64,000 nucleotides of DNA, from the NCBI GenBank assembly GCA_030144725.1, contig JASKMD010000015.1, positions 3,415,425-3,479,424 of the forward strand, written 5' to 3'. Of the stretch, positions 48,345 through 59,978 are shown piece after piece (positions within the stretch are counted from its first letter, which is position 1; the number at the start of each line of letters is the position of its first letter). Made by a program: the position numbers and the translations under genes. The notes below the pieces were generated by a model. The model was not told the origin of the DNA and did not search any database. It was given only the letters and a program-made list of their open reading frames with translations. The DNA is from Haematococcus lacustris (taxonomy: Eukaryota > Chlorophyta > Chlorophyceae > Chlamydomonadales > Haematococcaceae).

Positions 48345-51300
48345 GCTAGGGGCCCCTGGTCCCTACCCTGCATGCCCACCTGTTTGCCTGTCTGAGTGCC
48401 TGCCTGTTTGGCTGGCTGGATGGCTGGATGCTTGCCTGGCTGGCTAGCTGGCTGGCTGCTTCACTGGCAGGCAGCCTGGCTGACTGGCTGCTTGTCTGCC
48501 TGCCCTGCCTGGCACAGACACTGCAGCCGGCTGAGGAGGAGGAGGAGGAGGTGGACGCAGCCGCACTGTGGGCTGACCGGGATGTGCTTGACAACGTCGC
48601 CGAGGGGGAGGAGGGCGAGGAGGAGGAGGTGGAAGGGACCATGGCTGCTGCCGTCTCTGCCCCTTCCCTGCTGCTGCGAGACATGGAAGTGGATGGCGCT
48701 GGGCAAGGCGCCAGGCCTGGGTGCAGGGAGCAGGATGCGGCAGGGGCACGGCGGAGGCGGGGAGCGGGGGCTGTCAGCAGAGGGTTGTTGGAGGTGCAAG
48801 GGACGGAGACACAAGTGGAGCTACTCCTCCTCCAGGGTACCCAGGCTGCCACCCAACAAGGTCAGGCCTGGTCTCACACCATCACCGCTCCCTCCCCCTC
48901 CTCCCCTATCCCCCCTCCCTTGCCCATCTCCTCCCTCCCCCTACCCTTGCTCCCCTCTCTTCCCTCCCTCGCCCCCCTCTCCCACCCACTTCACCTCACC
49001 TCCCCCCCTCCTCCTTGCCCCCTCACTCCTCTCTCCAGAGACCCTCCTTCCCTCCTCCCTCTATGCCCCGCTGTCTCTCCCTTCCCTCATCTCCCTCCCT
49101 CGCGGCCCATACTCCACCACACTGCCTCCGCCTCAGAGCTGAGCCTAATCTCCCTCCCCCACTGCTCATACTCCACCCCACTGCCTATGCGCTGCAGAAT
49201 TTGGCGCCCTGGCCAGCAGCAACCTGGTCACGGTGCAGACCATCATTGCCACCAGCAAGACTGCACTGGAGTTCATCAGGTCAGGGGGAGGGGGGCCTGC
49301 AGCCGCACTGCTGCTGGGAGGACGGCAACCTCAACCCCCTTTCCCTCATCACCCTCACTCCCCCCACCCCTCCCCCCATCACCCTCGTTACCTTCACCAC
49401 CCTCACCGCCCAAATCACCCTCACCGCCCTCACCACCTTCAACAACCTCATCTATTTCATCAGCAGCGAGGCTTGTGCCATGCATGCACAGCATGTGGCT
49501 AATTTGTCTCTGCATAGTCATGTCCGTGGGAATGTTAGCAGTGGCAGTGGTGCTTATGCTAGTGGCAAGGATGGTGCTGAAGAACATGACGACAGTATTA
49601 ATTGTTTCCCACCCTCCCTGGCCCTCACAACATCACCCCAGCTCCCCCTCCATCCCTCCATCCCCCCACCCACACCCCACACCCCCTTACACCTGTTGCT
49701 CTGCAGGTGCCTTGAGGCATGTCTGCCTGAGGTGCAGCGCCTGCTGGCTTCACCAAACTCGGAGGTGGCCAGAGACGCCGTGGCCCTCATCACGCTGCTG
49801 CACAAAGTGGGTCAACAGCATTGGGGGGGGAGGCAGCACCCATTCCTGGCCTCCCTGACCCCTGCTGCCCCACACCTCCCCTCCCCTGCTGCCCCCCACC
49901 TCCCCTCCCGGACTCCTCCTGCCCTGCCCCCTGCCGCCCCTGGCCTGCAGACAGGTCTCAGCCACACTGAGGTGGCCCTGCGCAGCCTGTGGGCGCTCAT
50001 CTTCTCTCGCGAGCCGGCCGTGCGGGAGGCCGTGGTGGACGCGCTGTACAACATGCACCTCAAAGAGCCCCCGGGTGGGTCCGGGTCGTCGGGGAGGAGG
50101 GCGGGCGGCAGGCAACCAGGCGGCCTGACCTGGGGCAGCAGGGCGGGCACAGGGAGGGGCCAGGGCAGAAGGGCCGGAGGAAGACAGGTCAGGGGCAGCA
50201 CACAGGGGGCAGGGCTAGGTGCTTTGCTGCTGCTACTGCTGCTGCTGGCCCCTGCCGACCACGCCCGCCCTCAACCCCTGCCAACCCCACACCCCATGCC
50301 ACCCTTGCTTGTTGATACCACCACCTCACCCGCTGTCCCCTGCTGCCCCTACCTGCCCCATGTTCCAGCCCTGCCCTCCCTCACCTTACAAAGCACGCGC
50401 CCCTCTCCCCAAACCCAGCCTTGTTGCCGCCTCCGCAGGTCAGCGGCCGGACTATGCTGCCAGGGCCCATGAGCTGGTGCGCCTGGTGTCTGACATCACG
50501 CTGGGTGAAGCCGCTGCCCTGGAGGAGGTGCTCAGGGTGCTGTGTGGCGGCGGTCAGGGGCCCCTTGCCGCCCAGGGGCAGGCGGGCGGCAGCGGTGGGG
50601 CGGCTGGGGAGGCCATGGCGGTGGAGAGGGAGTGGCGGCTGCACCCGGACATTGTGCTCAACATCCTGAAGTGAGTGTGTGAGGAGGGCCAGGGGTCTGG
50701 GGCCATGGGTGGGGAGACGGGAGGTCGAAGGCAAAGCAGCAGTGGCGAGGGGTGAAGGCTGGGAGGTCGAAGCAGGGTAGCAGTGGCCAGGGGGCGGGAG
50801 GCAGGTAAGGGAGGTCCGGGGCCTGGCGTGCAAAAGCAGCAGCGCCCACATGCTGTCCTTGAGTGAGGGCTGGTGGGGCGGGCTGAGGTGGCTGAGGGGC
50901 TGGCATCGTCAATGTGTCCCCCTATTGGAGAGGTGCCTGCTGTGCAGCCATGCATGACACCTGCCCGCCAGACCCACAGCAGCCCCATCCCGTCTGCTCG
51001 AGTTGAATGGTGGTGGTGCTTGCTTGTGCAACGTCTGCACCTCAAGTTGGATGGTGGTGCTCGCCTGTGCCACGTCTGTACCTCTGCCACATGCCCCCTA
51101 CGATGCGCACTAGGCTGCAGCCATGGTTCATGCAGGACCTGAGGTGGGGTAGGGTAGGGTGCATGCATACCGGCAGTTGAGCTGGAGTCCATGCGGTGAT
51201 GCCACACTGGGTGCAGGATTGCGGGAGTAGAGCTGGACGCTGCCATCCTGGCCTTGCCAGCCGCTGAGGCAGCAACAGCAGCAACAGCAGCAGCAGCTGC

Positions 51301-51955
51301 AGCAGCTGCAGCTGCAACCATCTCCGCCAGCCACAGCCAAGACCTGGTTAGCCAGGATGGTACAGGTGGGAGCCACCACACCACATTACACTACATTACA
51401 CCACACCACACCACACCACACCACACCACACCACACCCACACCACACCACACCACACCACACCACACCACACCACACCACACCACACCACACCACACCAC
51501 ACCACACCACACCACACCACACCACACCACACCACACCACACCACACCACACCACACCACACCCACCTGGCAGCCACCCACTCCTACCATGTTGCTTCAC
51601 TCTGCTCTGATGTTGTACCAACGTTGGCAGTGTCTGTGCCAATCACTGCTACTGCTGAGCTGCTGCTGTTCAATATCACGCTGTGGCTGCTTCTGGCCCC
51701 GCTGCTGCTGCTGCTGCTGCTGCTGGGTTCCGCCCTGGACGCCCAGGTGCTGCAGCCTTCAGTGGCCCCCTGTGCCGCCTGCGTGCCTGCCTGCTGCTGC
51801 TGGGCCTGATGGCGGAGCGGGTGGCCTGCCTGGTGTCACCCCACCTGCTGTTGTCCTTCCTCAACGGATGTCTCGCCCAGCTCAAGGTGGGAACAGTTGG
51901 TCCTGCTGGGTAGGCAGCAGCAGCAGCGACAGCACTACTAGGCAGCACCAGAAGG

Positions 51956-51986
<31 letters not shown>

Positions 51987-52069
51987 GCCACGACAATGGA
52001 AGAGTAGATGTGGATCCGACCCCGGCTTTGAGGTTTGAATCATTGGGCTTCTGAGTGTGCAATGTTGCC

Positions 52070-52161
<92 letters not shown>

Positions 52162-55100
52162 CCCTGTGGCTTGTCTCAGCGCTGCCATGTCTCGTGTCCT
52201 CCTGCCTACCTGGACCTGCAGGACGCCTGGTGTGTGCGGCAGTGCTGTGTGCTGCTGAAGGCCCTGGGGCCCAGCCTGCCGCCCCCCTCCAGCCAGCCAG
52301 CGCCAGCCCCCTCCTTCCCCCCCGCCGCCGCCCAGGGCCCTGCTGCTGCTGCCTGCACCGCCGCTGCTGAGCTGAGCCTGAGGGAGGCGCTGTGCTGTGC
52401 CCTAGTCAGGGTGGTGCTCACCAGAGGGCTGCCGCAGCCTCAATGGTGGGTAGGGCGAGTGTCACCAGCAGCAGCAGCAGCACCAGATGCAGATGCAGAT
52501 GCAGCAACATCCTCTTCCCCCACCTCATTATCACCACCATCCTTGACCTCACCCTCACCCTCACCTCCATCTCCGCCCCCATCCTCACCCTCATCCTCGT
52601 CACACTACCCAGTAGCCATCATGGGCGCTCCTGCGGGTGTCGTGCCACAGTCACTACGTGCCCAGCCATCATGGGCGCTCCTGTGAGTCCTGTGGGTGCC
52701 TTGCCATATTCACTAGTGGACCAGCATCCCTGTGGCCACATCAGCTCATAGCCCTGGACTGCATCACCGACACAGCTTGCCCCTAGACTGGGCTAATGGG
52801 CAAGCAGGGGCTCAGAGGAGAGGAGAGGGTCCGAGTTCAGTAGCCCTAGCCTTGACCACATAGCCTGACTGGGCGCAAGGCTGGCCACTGTGTGGGCTGT
52901 GCCCTGCCTCCGCAGGTACTGTGCAGCTGACGCCGCCCTGGCTGCCCTGTACGCGCTGCACCCCGCCCCCCACACCCTGATGGCTCCCCTGCTGCAAACG
53001 CTGGCAGCTGCCACCTTTGCCACCCCCAGCCCCCCCAGCCCCCAGCCTCAAGGAGCCTGCCTGCAGGGCCAGGGGGCAGGGAATTGGTGGGCAGAGGGCA
53101 GCAGGGAGGGGCTCACTGACATGGTGCCTGACCAGGGTCAGGGGCTGGCTTCTGGCCAAGCCACGCCCCTTCGTCAGAAGCTGGGCAACCGGGCAGCTGG
53201 ACACGCCTTGGCAGGGGGCGGGGTGGGCGGGCTCAGCGTGGCTGTTGTGCAGGGGGACGACCTTGCCCGCCTGGCCTTCCTGTTGGGGCACACTGCTGTC
53301 CTGCAGCTGGTGAGCTGCTGACCTGGCCTGACCTGGCCTGATCCGAACTGAACCAGCCCAAACTGTGTTGAACTTAATTGGACTCAACTGAACCAACCTG
53401 ACCCAGCTAGCTGCATTCCCCCTGGAGGCGCACAACATGATCTTGCTGCGCTGTGGTCAGGGTTCAGCTCCTACCCCCTGCCTGTGCACCCCATATGCAG
53501 GCCCTGGTGGACCGTGTTGCCAAGTCAGTGCGGCAGCAGCGGGCAGCCAGAGAGAAAGCCGCTTTGCTGCAGGCAGAACAGCGCACTGCTGCTGCCGCAA
53601 CAACTGTCCCCTCACAAGCTGGCAAGGCAGGAAAGCGTGCCACACTCGCAGCAGCAGCTGCCCAGCAGCTGCACGCTGGATCAGGGGAAGGGGGAGACGG
53701 GGAGGAGGACATTGCAACACAGATCTGTGGAGGAGCCGTGGCAGCGGTGAGCAGAGTCATGGAGGGTGAGGTTAAGGTTGAGGCACGGGGTGGTGACAAG
53801 GCAATGTGTTGGCGGCAGACCTGCTCACTCCTTCCCAGAGGTACGAATCACGCATCCCAGTCAATTGCGGTGGTCGTGTCAGGTTCTTCTCGCCTCTTAT
53901 CATTTCTCACCCCACCCCACCCCACCCGCTCTCCTGCCCGCCTGGCTCCACTGCAGGACGCAGCTCTAGATGCTCTGAGAGAGCAGGTGGATGGGGAGAT
54001 CCTGAGCAGCCCCTCCAGCCTGCTCGGCCGCTGGGCAGACCTGCTGGCTCTGCTGTGCCACCCCGCACTGCCCTACCTGCTGCCAGCAGCCCCGCCACCC
54101 TGCCCCACCCCTGCCACCCAGCCCCAGGGCCCAGCTGCCCCCATCCCAGGCCAGCCTACCCAGCCAGCTAGCAGCCAGGCAAGCCCCCAGGGGTCAGGGG
54201 ACGGGGGGTGGCGGCAGGGGCAAGGGGGAGGGGGCCAGCCACAGCTGGAGCTGGCTGCTCCCTTGTTGCTCAGCCTGGCCAAGCTCATGGCCGTGGACAT
54301 GGCCTTCTGTGAGCGCCACATGCAGCTCTTCATGTTCTGGGTGACGAACAGGTACGCTGCCCAGCCCCAGGTGCTGCCAGGCTGGCAGGGACTGGGAGAA
54401 TACCAGACGTGCAGCAGACGTGCGCAGCAGCAGGGCCAGACTTCACCGTTTCTCCAGCCAACCAGATATTCAGCCTGCCTGCCTGCTGGCTTGCCTGCTG
54501 GCCTGCCTGCTGGCCTGCTGGCGTCAATGTCCAGCCACCTGCTTGAGTGGTTGGTAATGCAAATGAGCCTCATACTCCACCGTCAATCTCGACATCACAT
54601 TACTGTTTAGAGCGTGCCACATGGCAGCAAGACTGGCTCAGGCACATCTTACATGATCAGGGTTCACATATGACTACAGTTTCAATAGGCTGCAGGCACG
54701 AATGCACACTTACACAGACATGCGACATCAGAGCCCATGTCCCCACATGACAAACAGAGGCCAATACTCACACAACATGTCCCTTGCAACTTGTCCCTGC
54801 CCTACCCTTGCAACTATGCCAACTATGGGAAAAAGGTGCCAATCCCCCCATAACATGCTTCCCCTCTCGCTCATCTTGCTCAAGCCTGGCTCACCATGAC
54901 GGCAGCCGCATGAAGCCCCTGCTACCATGTGCTGCCCGTGCTTTCTTGCGGCATTGTTTGGCAGGACAGGGCAGGGCAGGGCAAGGTGAGGGCAGCTGTC
55001 AGCAGCCAACTGAGAATCCTTCAGTGTTACCAGCACCAGCACTACCACCTTGCCCGTGCGCTGGGTGCGTGTGAGGGGCTGGGTGGACCAGGGGTTGTTG

Positions 55101-58100
55101 CTAGGTCCAAGCTGTCTGCTTGCAGCCACGTGGAGGCACTGTGTGACTCACTGCCTCATCCTGCCCTCCCCTGGGACCCCACCCCACACCACCTCTGCCT
55201 CTCTTTCTGCCACCTGAAGTCACCCAAACAATAAGGAATAAAAACAAACTGAAATACAAAGTAATCTAACCCAGGAAGCAGTGGGGCAACCCCTGATCTT
55301 AGCCTGCTGCTCGCTCAGGTCGCTGCCGCCAGCTGTGAGGAGCAGCCTGGTGGTGGCCATGGGCGACCTGGCGGCCCGCTGGCCCAACGTGGTGGATCCC
55401 TGGACGCCCCTGATGTACCGCCCTCTGCGCGATTCGAACCTGGGTGAGTGCTCCACTTGCGAGATCTGGGCATGGGCCATCAGAGCCACCAGGCCTCTCA
55501 ACACATTCTCCCTGGGATATGGTGCACCAGCACACATAGTGCCAGTACCCTCCCCACACCTTCTCTTTCCTTCAATCCCCTCCTTTCCTCGTGCCACCCA
55601 CCACCCACCACCATATCACGGCCGCAACAACATCTTCACCTGGCGGTCGCACGTGGCAGGCGTGCGCAAGACCTGCCTAACCGTGCTAAGTCACCTCATC
55701 CTCAACGACATGATGAAGGTGAAGGGGCACATCGCCGGCCTGGCTGTCATCCTTTTGGACGATGACGACGAGGTGCGTGAAGCGGCCCCCGCGCTGTTTC
55801 GACGCGTCGTGGTGCGACTGCCATGATGTGCCTGTGCTGCTGCTGGCAGGCTAGTCACAACTGCGCAGTTGGCCGAGTGGCTAGGCTGAGTGGGTGTTGT
55901 TTAGAGCAGTTTGCCGGAATGTTCAGATCGCTTGCCAAGAATGCCCGCGCTGGTGCGGCCGGTCGTTTCAAGTCGAAGCTGACGTGGCGCTCGGGAGAGG
56001 GTGGAGGGTTGACTGCACTTCGTGCTCTTGTTCTGCTACTGCTGATGATGCTCATGCGGCTGATGTTGCTGCTGACGGTGGCCCGTTGTTGCTGTCCGCG
56101 TGATGGCGTAGCTTCGAGAGTGGACCCGCCGCTTTTTCACCACGCTCGCGTCGCGCACCAGCGGCAGTCGGAACGGCACCAACCCGGTGAGCACGGGCGG
56201 CAGGGCGGCAGCAACAGCTATCCTGCTTATGCATCGACGTTACTGATGCCGCTACACATGCAATCACTGACGCCTCTAGCGCTGCACTTCTGGTGAACAA
56301 CTGCTGTTGCTGCACCTCCAGTCACTGCTGGTGATGCATCTCCAACCACTGCTGTTGCTGCAGGTGTACAACCTGCTGCCGGATATCTTGAGTGCTCTGA
56401 CCCGTGAGCCTGAGCTGAGTGTGGAGGGGCTGCATCAGATTATGAAGGTGCGGCTCTGCCTGCCTGCACACTGCTGAGCTGTGGTCTGGTCATGGCTTTG
56501 GGCTGAGTTGCTGCGACCCCACACATGTCACTGCTGCTGCTGTCACTGCGGCCACTGCTGTCCACTGCAGTCAAGAGTGCGTTATTGTGAGAGAGAGATA
56601 GGGGGAAGGGAGATGCAGAGGGAGGGGCAGTAGGGCAGAGGGAGAGGGAGGGGCAGAGGGAGGGGCAGAGGGAGGGGTGGAGGGAGAGGAAGAGTAAAGG
56701 GAGAGGTATATGTACAGGGTGTCCCAGGATGTTGGAGAATAGCTATAGAGAAAGAAAGAAAGAACAAGCTGCAGGAGGGGATTAGTGGGGGCAGGGTAGG
56801 GAAGTTGTAAAGGCATGATAAGAGGTGTGCACAGGTTTAGGTTGAGGTTTAAGTCTCTAAGTGTTTCAAATGTTGTCTTTTATTAGTGTTGAGGGTGCAG
56901 GGTGATCCAGGGTTGAATTTAGGGTTACCTGGTGGAGGGTGGCTGAGGGAGTGGTTGTCAGCACCATGAGCAGCACGTAGTGACCCACATCATGCGTCCA
57001 GCAGCACTACTGCACCCGCATCAGATCTGAGTCCCTATGGCTGCCCTGTGGTCGGCAGGTGCTGCTGCCCTTTGTGAAGGACACCAAGCTGGGTGATGCG
57101 TTCAAGGAGAAGCTGTGCGCACGCTTTGAGGCCCTGCATGAGCAAGCCATCCCAACAGCCCTCCCTGAGAAAACCTTGAGCCATGCAGCTGGCCTCCCCA
57201 CCACCTCACAGCACCCCCAAACTTCACCTTTCATAGCCAGCCCCTGCACCACCTCAGCAGCTCCAGCTGGAGCGGCAGGGGCAGAAGGGGTGGCAGGGGT
57301 GACGACAGCATCATCAGCAGCAGCTTGTGCTCCTACAGTCAAGGTGGAAGCAGACAGCAATTTAGCAGGGTCAGAGGCAATGGCAGCAGGGCAGCAACAA
57401 CAGCAGCAAGAGCAGCAGCAGCAGCTCAACCCCCAGCAGCTGCAGGGGCAGGGGCAGGCATCAGGCTCGGGATGCCCTGAGGAGGAGCCAGGGGGACCAA
57501 GACTGCAGGAGGCTGCTAGCAGTGGAGAAGCCAGCAGCAGCAGCTTCGGTGCGCTGTCCCTGCTGCTCACCAACAATCCGCTCTTTCCCATGCTCACCAT
57601 CATTGCGCGCATGGCAATAGGCATGAAGGGCATGCACTGATGTAAGCTGGTGATAGCTTGCTGTTCCTGCTCTGTCTCCCTGGACCCCTGCCGCCGTCAC
57701 CTGCCACCTGCAGGCCCCCCAAGCGCCCCCCCGCCCCCATCCTCCTCCCCCACACTGCCTCCGGTGCTGCCTGGTGCCGCCCCCGCCCCCTCCCAGCCCC
57801 TAGGGGGCACCACAGCGGAGTGGCGGGCGCTGGCGATGTGCCTGCAAGAGCTGGGCCACAGCGAGAAGGGCAGCCGGCGGGTGATGGAGCTGCTGCGCAT
57901 GTACAAGCACGCCCTGGGGGATCGCCACGTCTTCCGCGTGTTCTGGGTGAGGTAGCGGTGCTGGTGGTGGTGGTGATGGTGAGGCCGCTGTCCTGTCCTG
58001 CCTGGGTGTGTCACCACTGCAAGCCGCTGGGCCAGCAGCAGCAGCAGGGACAGCAGCAGGAGCAGTAACAGCGGTGGGAGCGGCAGCTGGAGGGGGAGAG

Positions 58101-59627
58101 TGAGTGGCAGCAGGAGGGGCGTTGGGAGCGGCAGCAGGAGCAGGAGCAACAGCAGCAGTTACAGCAGGGTGGAGGGCGGCCTTGCGTAGGAGACGGTGGT
58201 GATGATAGTCGGCAGCTGTGAGCCTGCCTGACATTGTCAGGGCTGGCAGAAGGGGTCGCGGAAATCATTAGCTAGCCTGAGTTGCCACAGAGATGCTTAC
58301 TGCTGCAAGGAGGTGGCTGTGTGTGTGTGTGTGTCTGTTTTCAGGGCTTGGCTGAGGCTGCCAGGAAGCAGGGCGACAGGAAGACAGACATCCGGGATGT
58401 GGCTGAGAAATACCAGGTCAGCAGCGGTGGCTGCCACAGCGGCCATGGCAACTGCATGCTTGCGGCGGCAGCGGGCATGTCAGCAATGGCAATGGTTTGG
58501 CAAGCCATGTTCTGGCCATGATGCACCTCTCCTCCCCTCCTCCCCACATGCCCTCCTCCTCACCTGCCCTCCTCTCCTTCCCTCCCCTCCTCCTGCCTCC
58601 TACCCCGCCATAATACCTCACCCGGCCCGGCCTCAGCTCACGTCACCCTGACTGCACCTGACACCTGAGGAGTTGGCTTGACGTTACCACCTTGGCTCCT
58701 GCTCCTCATCCTGTTCTTGCCGCTGCTGCTGCTGCAGAAGGAAATCGAGGCAATCCACAACACTCTGCGCATTGAGTCAGTGGAGCAGCAAGCAGAGGCT
58801 CAGGCAGGGAAGGAGGAGGCAGCCAGCCAGACCATCGGAAACATGGCAGCAGCGGCAGCCCCTCAAAGGCCACAGCCACACCCTGTCTGCAATGGCTCAG
58901 CACCACCGCCTGGGCAGGCTTCTGCACCAGGTGGGTCTTTCTTGGCGGGTGAAGGCACATGACCAGCTTCCTGCCAGCTGCCAGCTTGATGTCGAGGCAC
59001 ACGTGGGGTCAACGCACTGCCTGTGCAATGAGGTTGTCCTGTGTATATGATGATGTGGAGGCATATGCTGGGCCTGCCCCCCACTGCGCAGGCCTCAACC
59101 CCTCCACCTCCCATCACATTGCATCTGAAGACGACAGTGATGACACCGATCCGGAATGCGGTCCGGGGGGCGTGGAAGGTGGAGTTGTGCCGGTCAAGCG
59201 CGAGCGGGAGCATGAAGCGTTGGCAGGGGCCACGCCTAGTGCCAAGCCCCCTAGGAATAAGCGCGACAAGCTGAACGGCACAACGCCTGCCGCTATTCGT
59301 GCCGCGGCGGCATCCCGATTGGCTAAGTCCGGTAGCAGCAGTGATGATGCGGAGGTCGCGGACCAGCCTCGCCGGCGGGGCGGTCGCCAACCAGCGGCCT
59401 CTAAAGCGCACCGGCGCATTGCAGGTGCCAAGGACAGCCAGCGGCAGGCGCGAACCAGCCGGCGCGGCTTCGCCGCCGCTGACAGCGAGGTGCTAGCGCA
59501 AGCTGCCCGCATGCAGACTCTTACGCTGGGAGCTGCGCGCCAGGTAGCAGTGAAGTCGGAGGCCGTGATGGCTCAGGCCACGGGGGCTCAGGATGTAGTG
59601 AGAGTGAAAGACGAGCTTTGCTCCTAA
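38256..59627 (+). CDS. CAP-D2: Condensin complex subunit 1 (CAP-D2, HEAT-repeat protein)
   Basis: A model of 30 exons reads in phase to 1,913 residues. Landmark exons: 38256-38391 (start), 38459-38540, 38652-38905, 39296-39468, 40122-40340, 40819-40911, 41252-41368, 41647-41750, 47462-47614, 47919-47994, 48518-48860, 49198-49279, 49707-49806, 49951-50074, 50439-50670, 51217-51359, 51756-51886, 52222-52445, 52916-53309, 53501-53746, 53957-54351, 55319-55443, 55660-55772, 56112-56186, 56364-56447, 57059-57548, 57714-57946, 58345-58416, 58738-58930 and 59092-59627. The strongest family match is the Cnd1 region: [38 protein letters not shown] and [24 protein letters not shown]2 is the HEAT subunit that with CAP-H and CAP-G forms condensin I and compacts mitotic chromosomes. 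Human CAP-D2 is about 1,400 residues; the excess is Ala/Gln/Pro-rich inserts and a long basic/acidic tail. Minor junctions (exons 6, 10, 16, 26) are less certain. Confidence 0.93.
39720..39800 (-). mobile_element. Internally deleted tail of the Fanzor-like repeat
   Basis: ttcattgccgtggaacacca is joined directly to gctgatgacagctcaa. In the 28.7-kb copy these parts are about 170 bp apart. It lies in a CAP-D2 intron. Confidence 0.6.
41587..41637 (+). repeat. (CTG)17 directly before a CAP-D2 splice acceptor
   Basis: The tract ends nine bases before the acceptor of the exon at 41647 (ccctctcag). Similar CTG runs lie before other CAP-D2 exons. Confidence 0.9.
41791..47445. repeat. 5,655-bp pentanucleotide satellite (GACCT)n, 1,131 units
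   Basis: The array lies wholly within one CAP-D2 intron (41751-47461). Its length is an exact multiple of five; I saw no indel. Variation is almost only GACCT to GGCCT; two other variants are GCCCT at 44096 and GACTT at 47051. The first 112 units (41791-42350) are perfect; variants appear only after that. The plus strand has TGA every 15 bases in every frame. The minus strand has no stops, producing two spurious ORFs of 1,935 and 1,897 codons (SGQVR repeats). Confidence 0.97.
48188..48342. repeat. (CA)n microsatellite in CAP-D2 intron
   Basis: Long CA runs broken once by actcttactctct. Confidence 0.95.
51373..51565. repeat. (ACCAC)n pentanucleotide array in CAP-D2 intron
   Basis: About 35 copies of accac with one cacccacac interruption. 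It begins 12 bases after the donor at 51360. Confidence 0.95.
52071..52160 (+). repeat. (CTG)30 in CAP-D2 intron
   Basis: Thirty uninterrupted CTG triplets, 61 bp upstream of the acceptor for the exon at 52222. Confidence 0.95.
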
Positions 59628-59978
59628 TGCTTCTCTAAGCTGAATGGATGATTGAATACGTCCGATGCGAGACAACGGTCGAATCGGCGTCATTGCGCAA
59701 GCAAGCAGAGTGTGTGCGCAGTAACTCTACACGCGGTCAGAACCCAGAATGCCAGTGTCCCGCGGACTTTACATGTTGCGCTGCAATCTTGCTATTTCCA
59801 GTCTATGGTGATACGCGACATGTGTGGGCATGCACGCAAGAGTAAACATCTCTATTGCAACACGGATTTTCACAAGCGCGCATAATCGCATGGTGCGCCG
59901 CTAAGTGCCAGGCTGCAACATTTGTCACGAACACGAATACAAAAGTAGCAGACCTTGCGCTACTTGCGGTAATCAGCG
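59628..59978 (+). other. Intergenic: CAP-D2 3' flank and SAMHD1-like upstream region
   Basis: Both flanking genes are on the plus strand. No TGTAA signal, TATA box or RNA gene was recognised. Confidence 0.5.

Noticed and set aside
48096..48447. Thr-His repeat ORF
   Set aside because: Translation of an intronic CA microsatellite.
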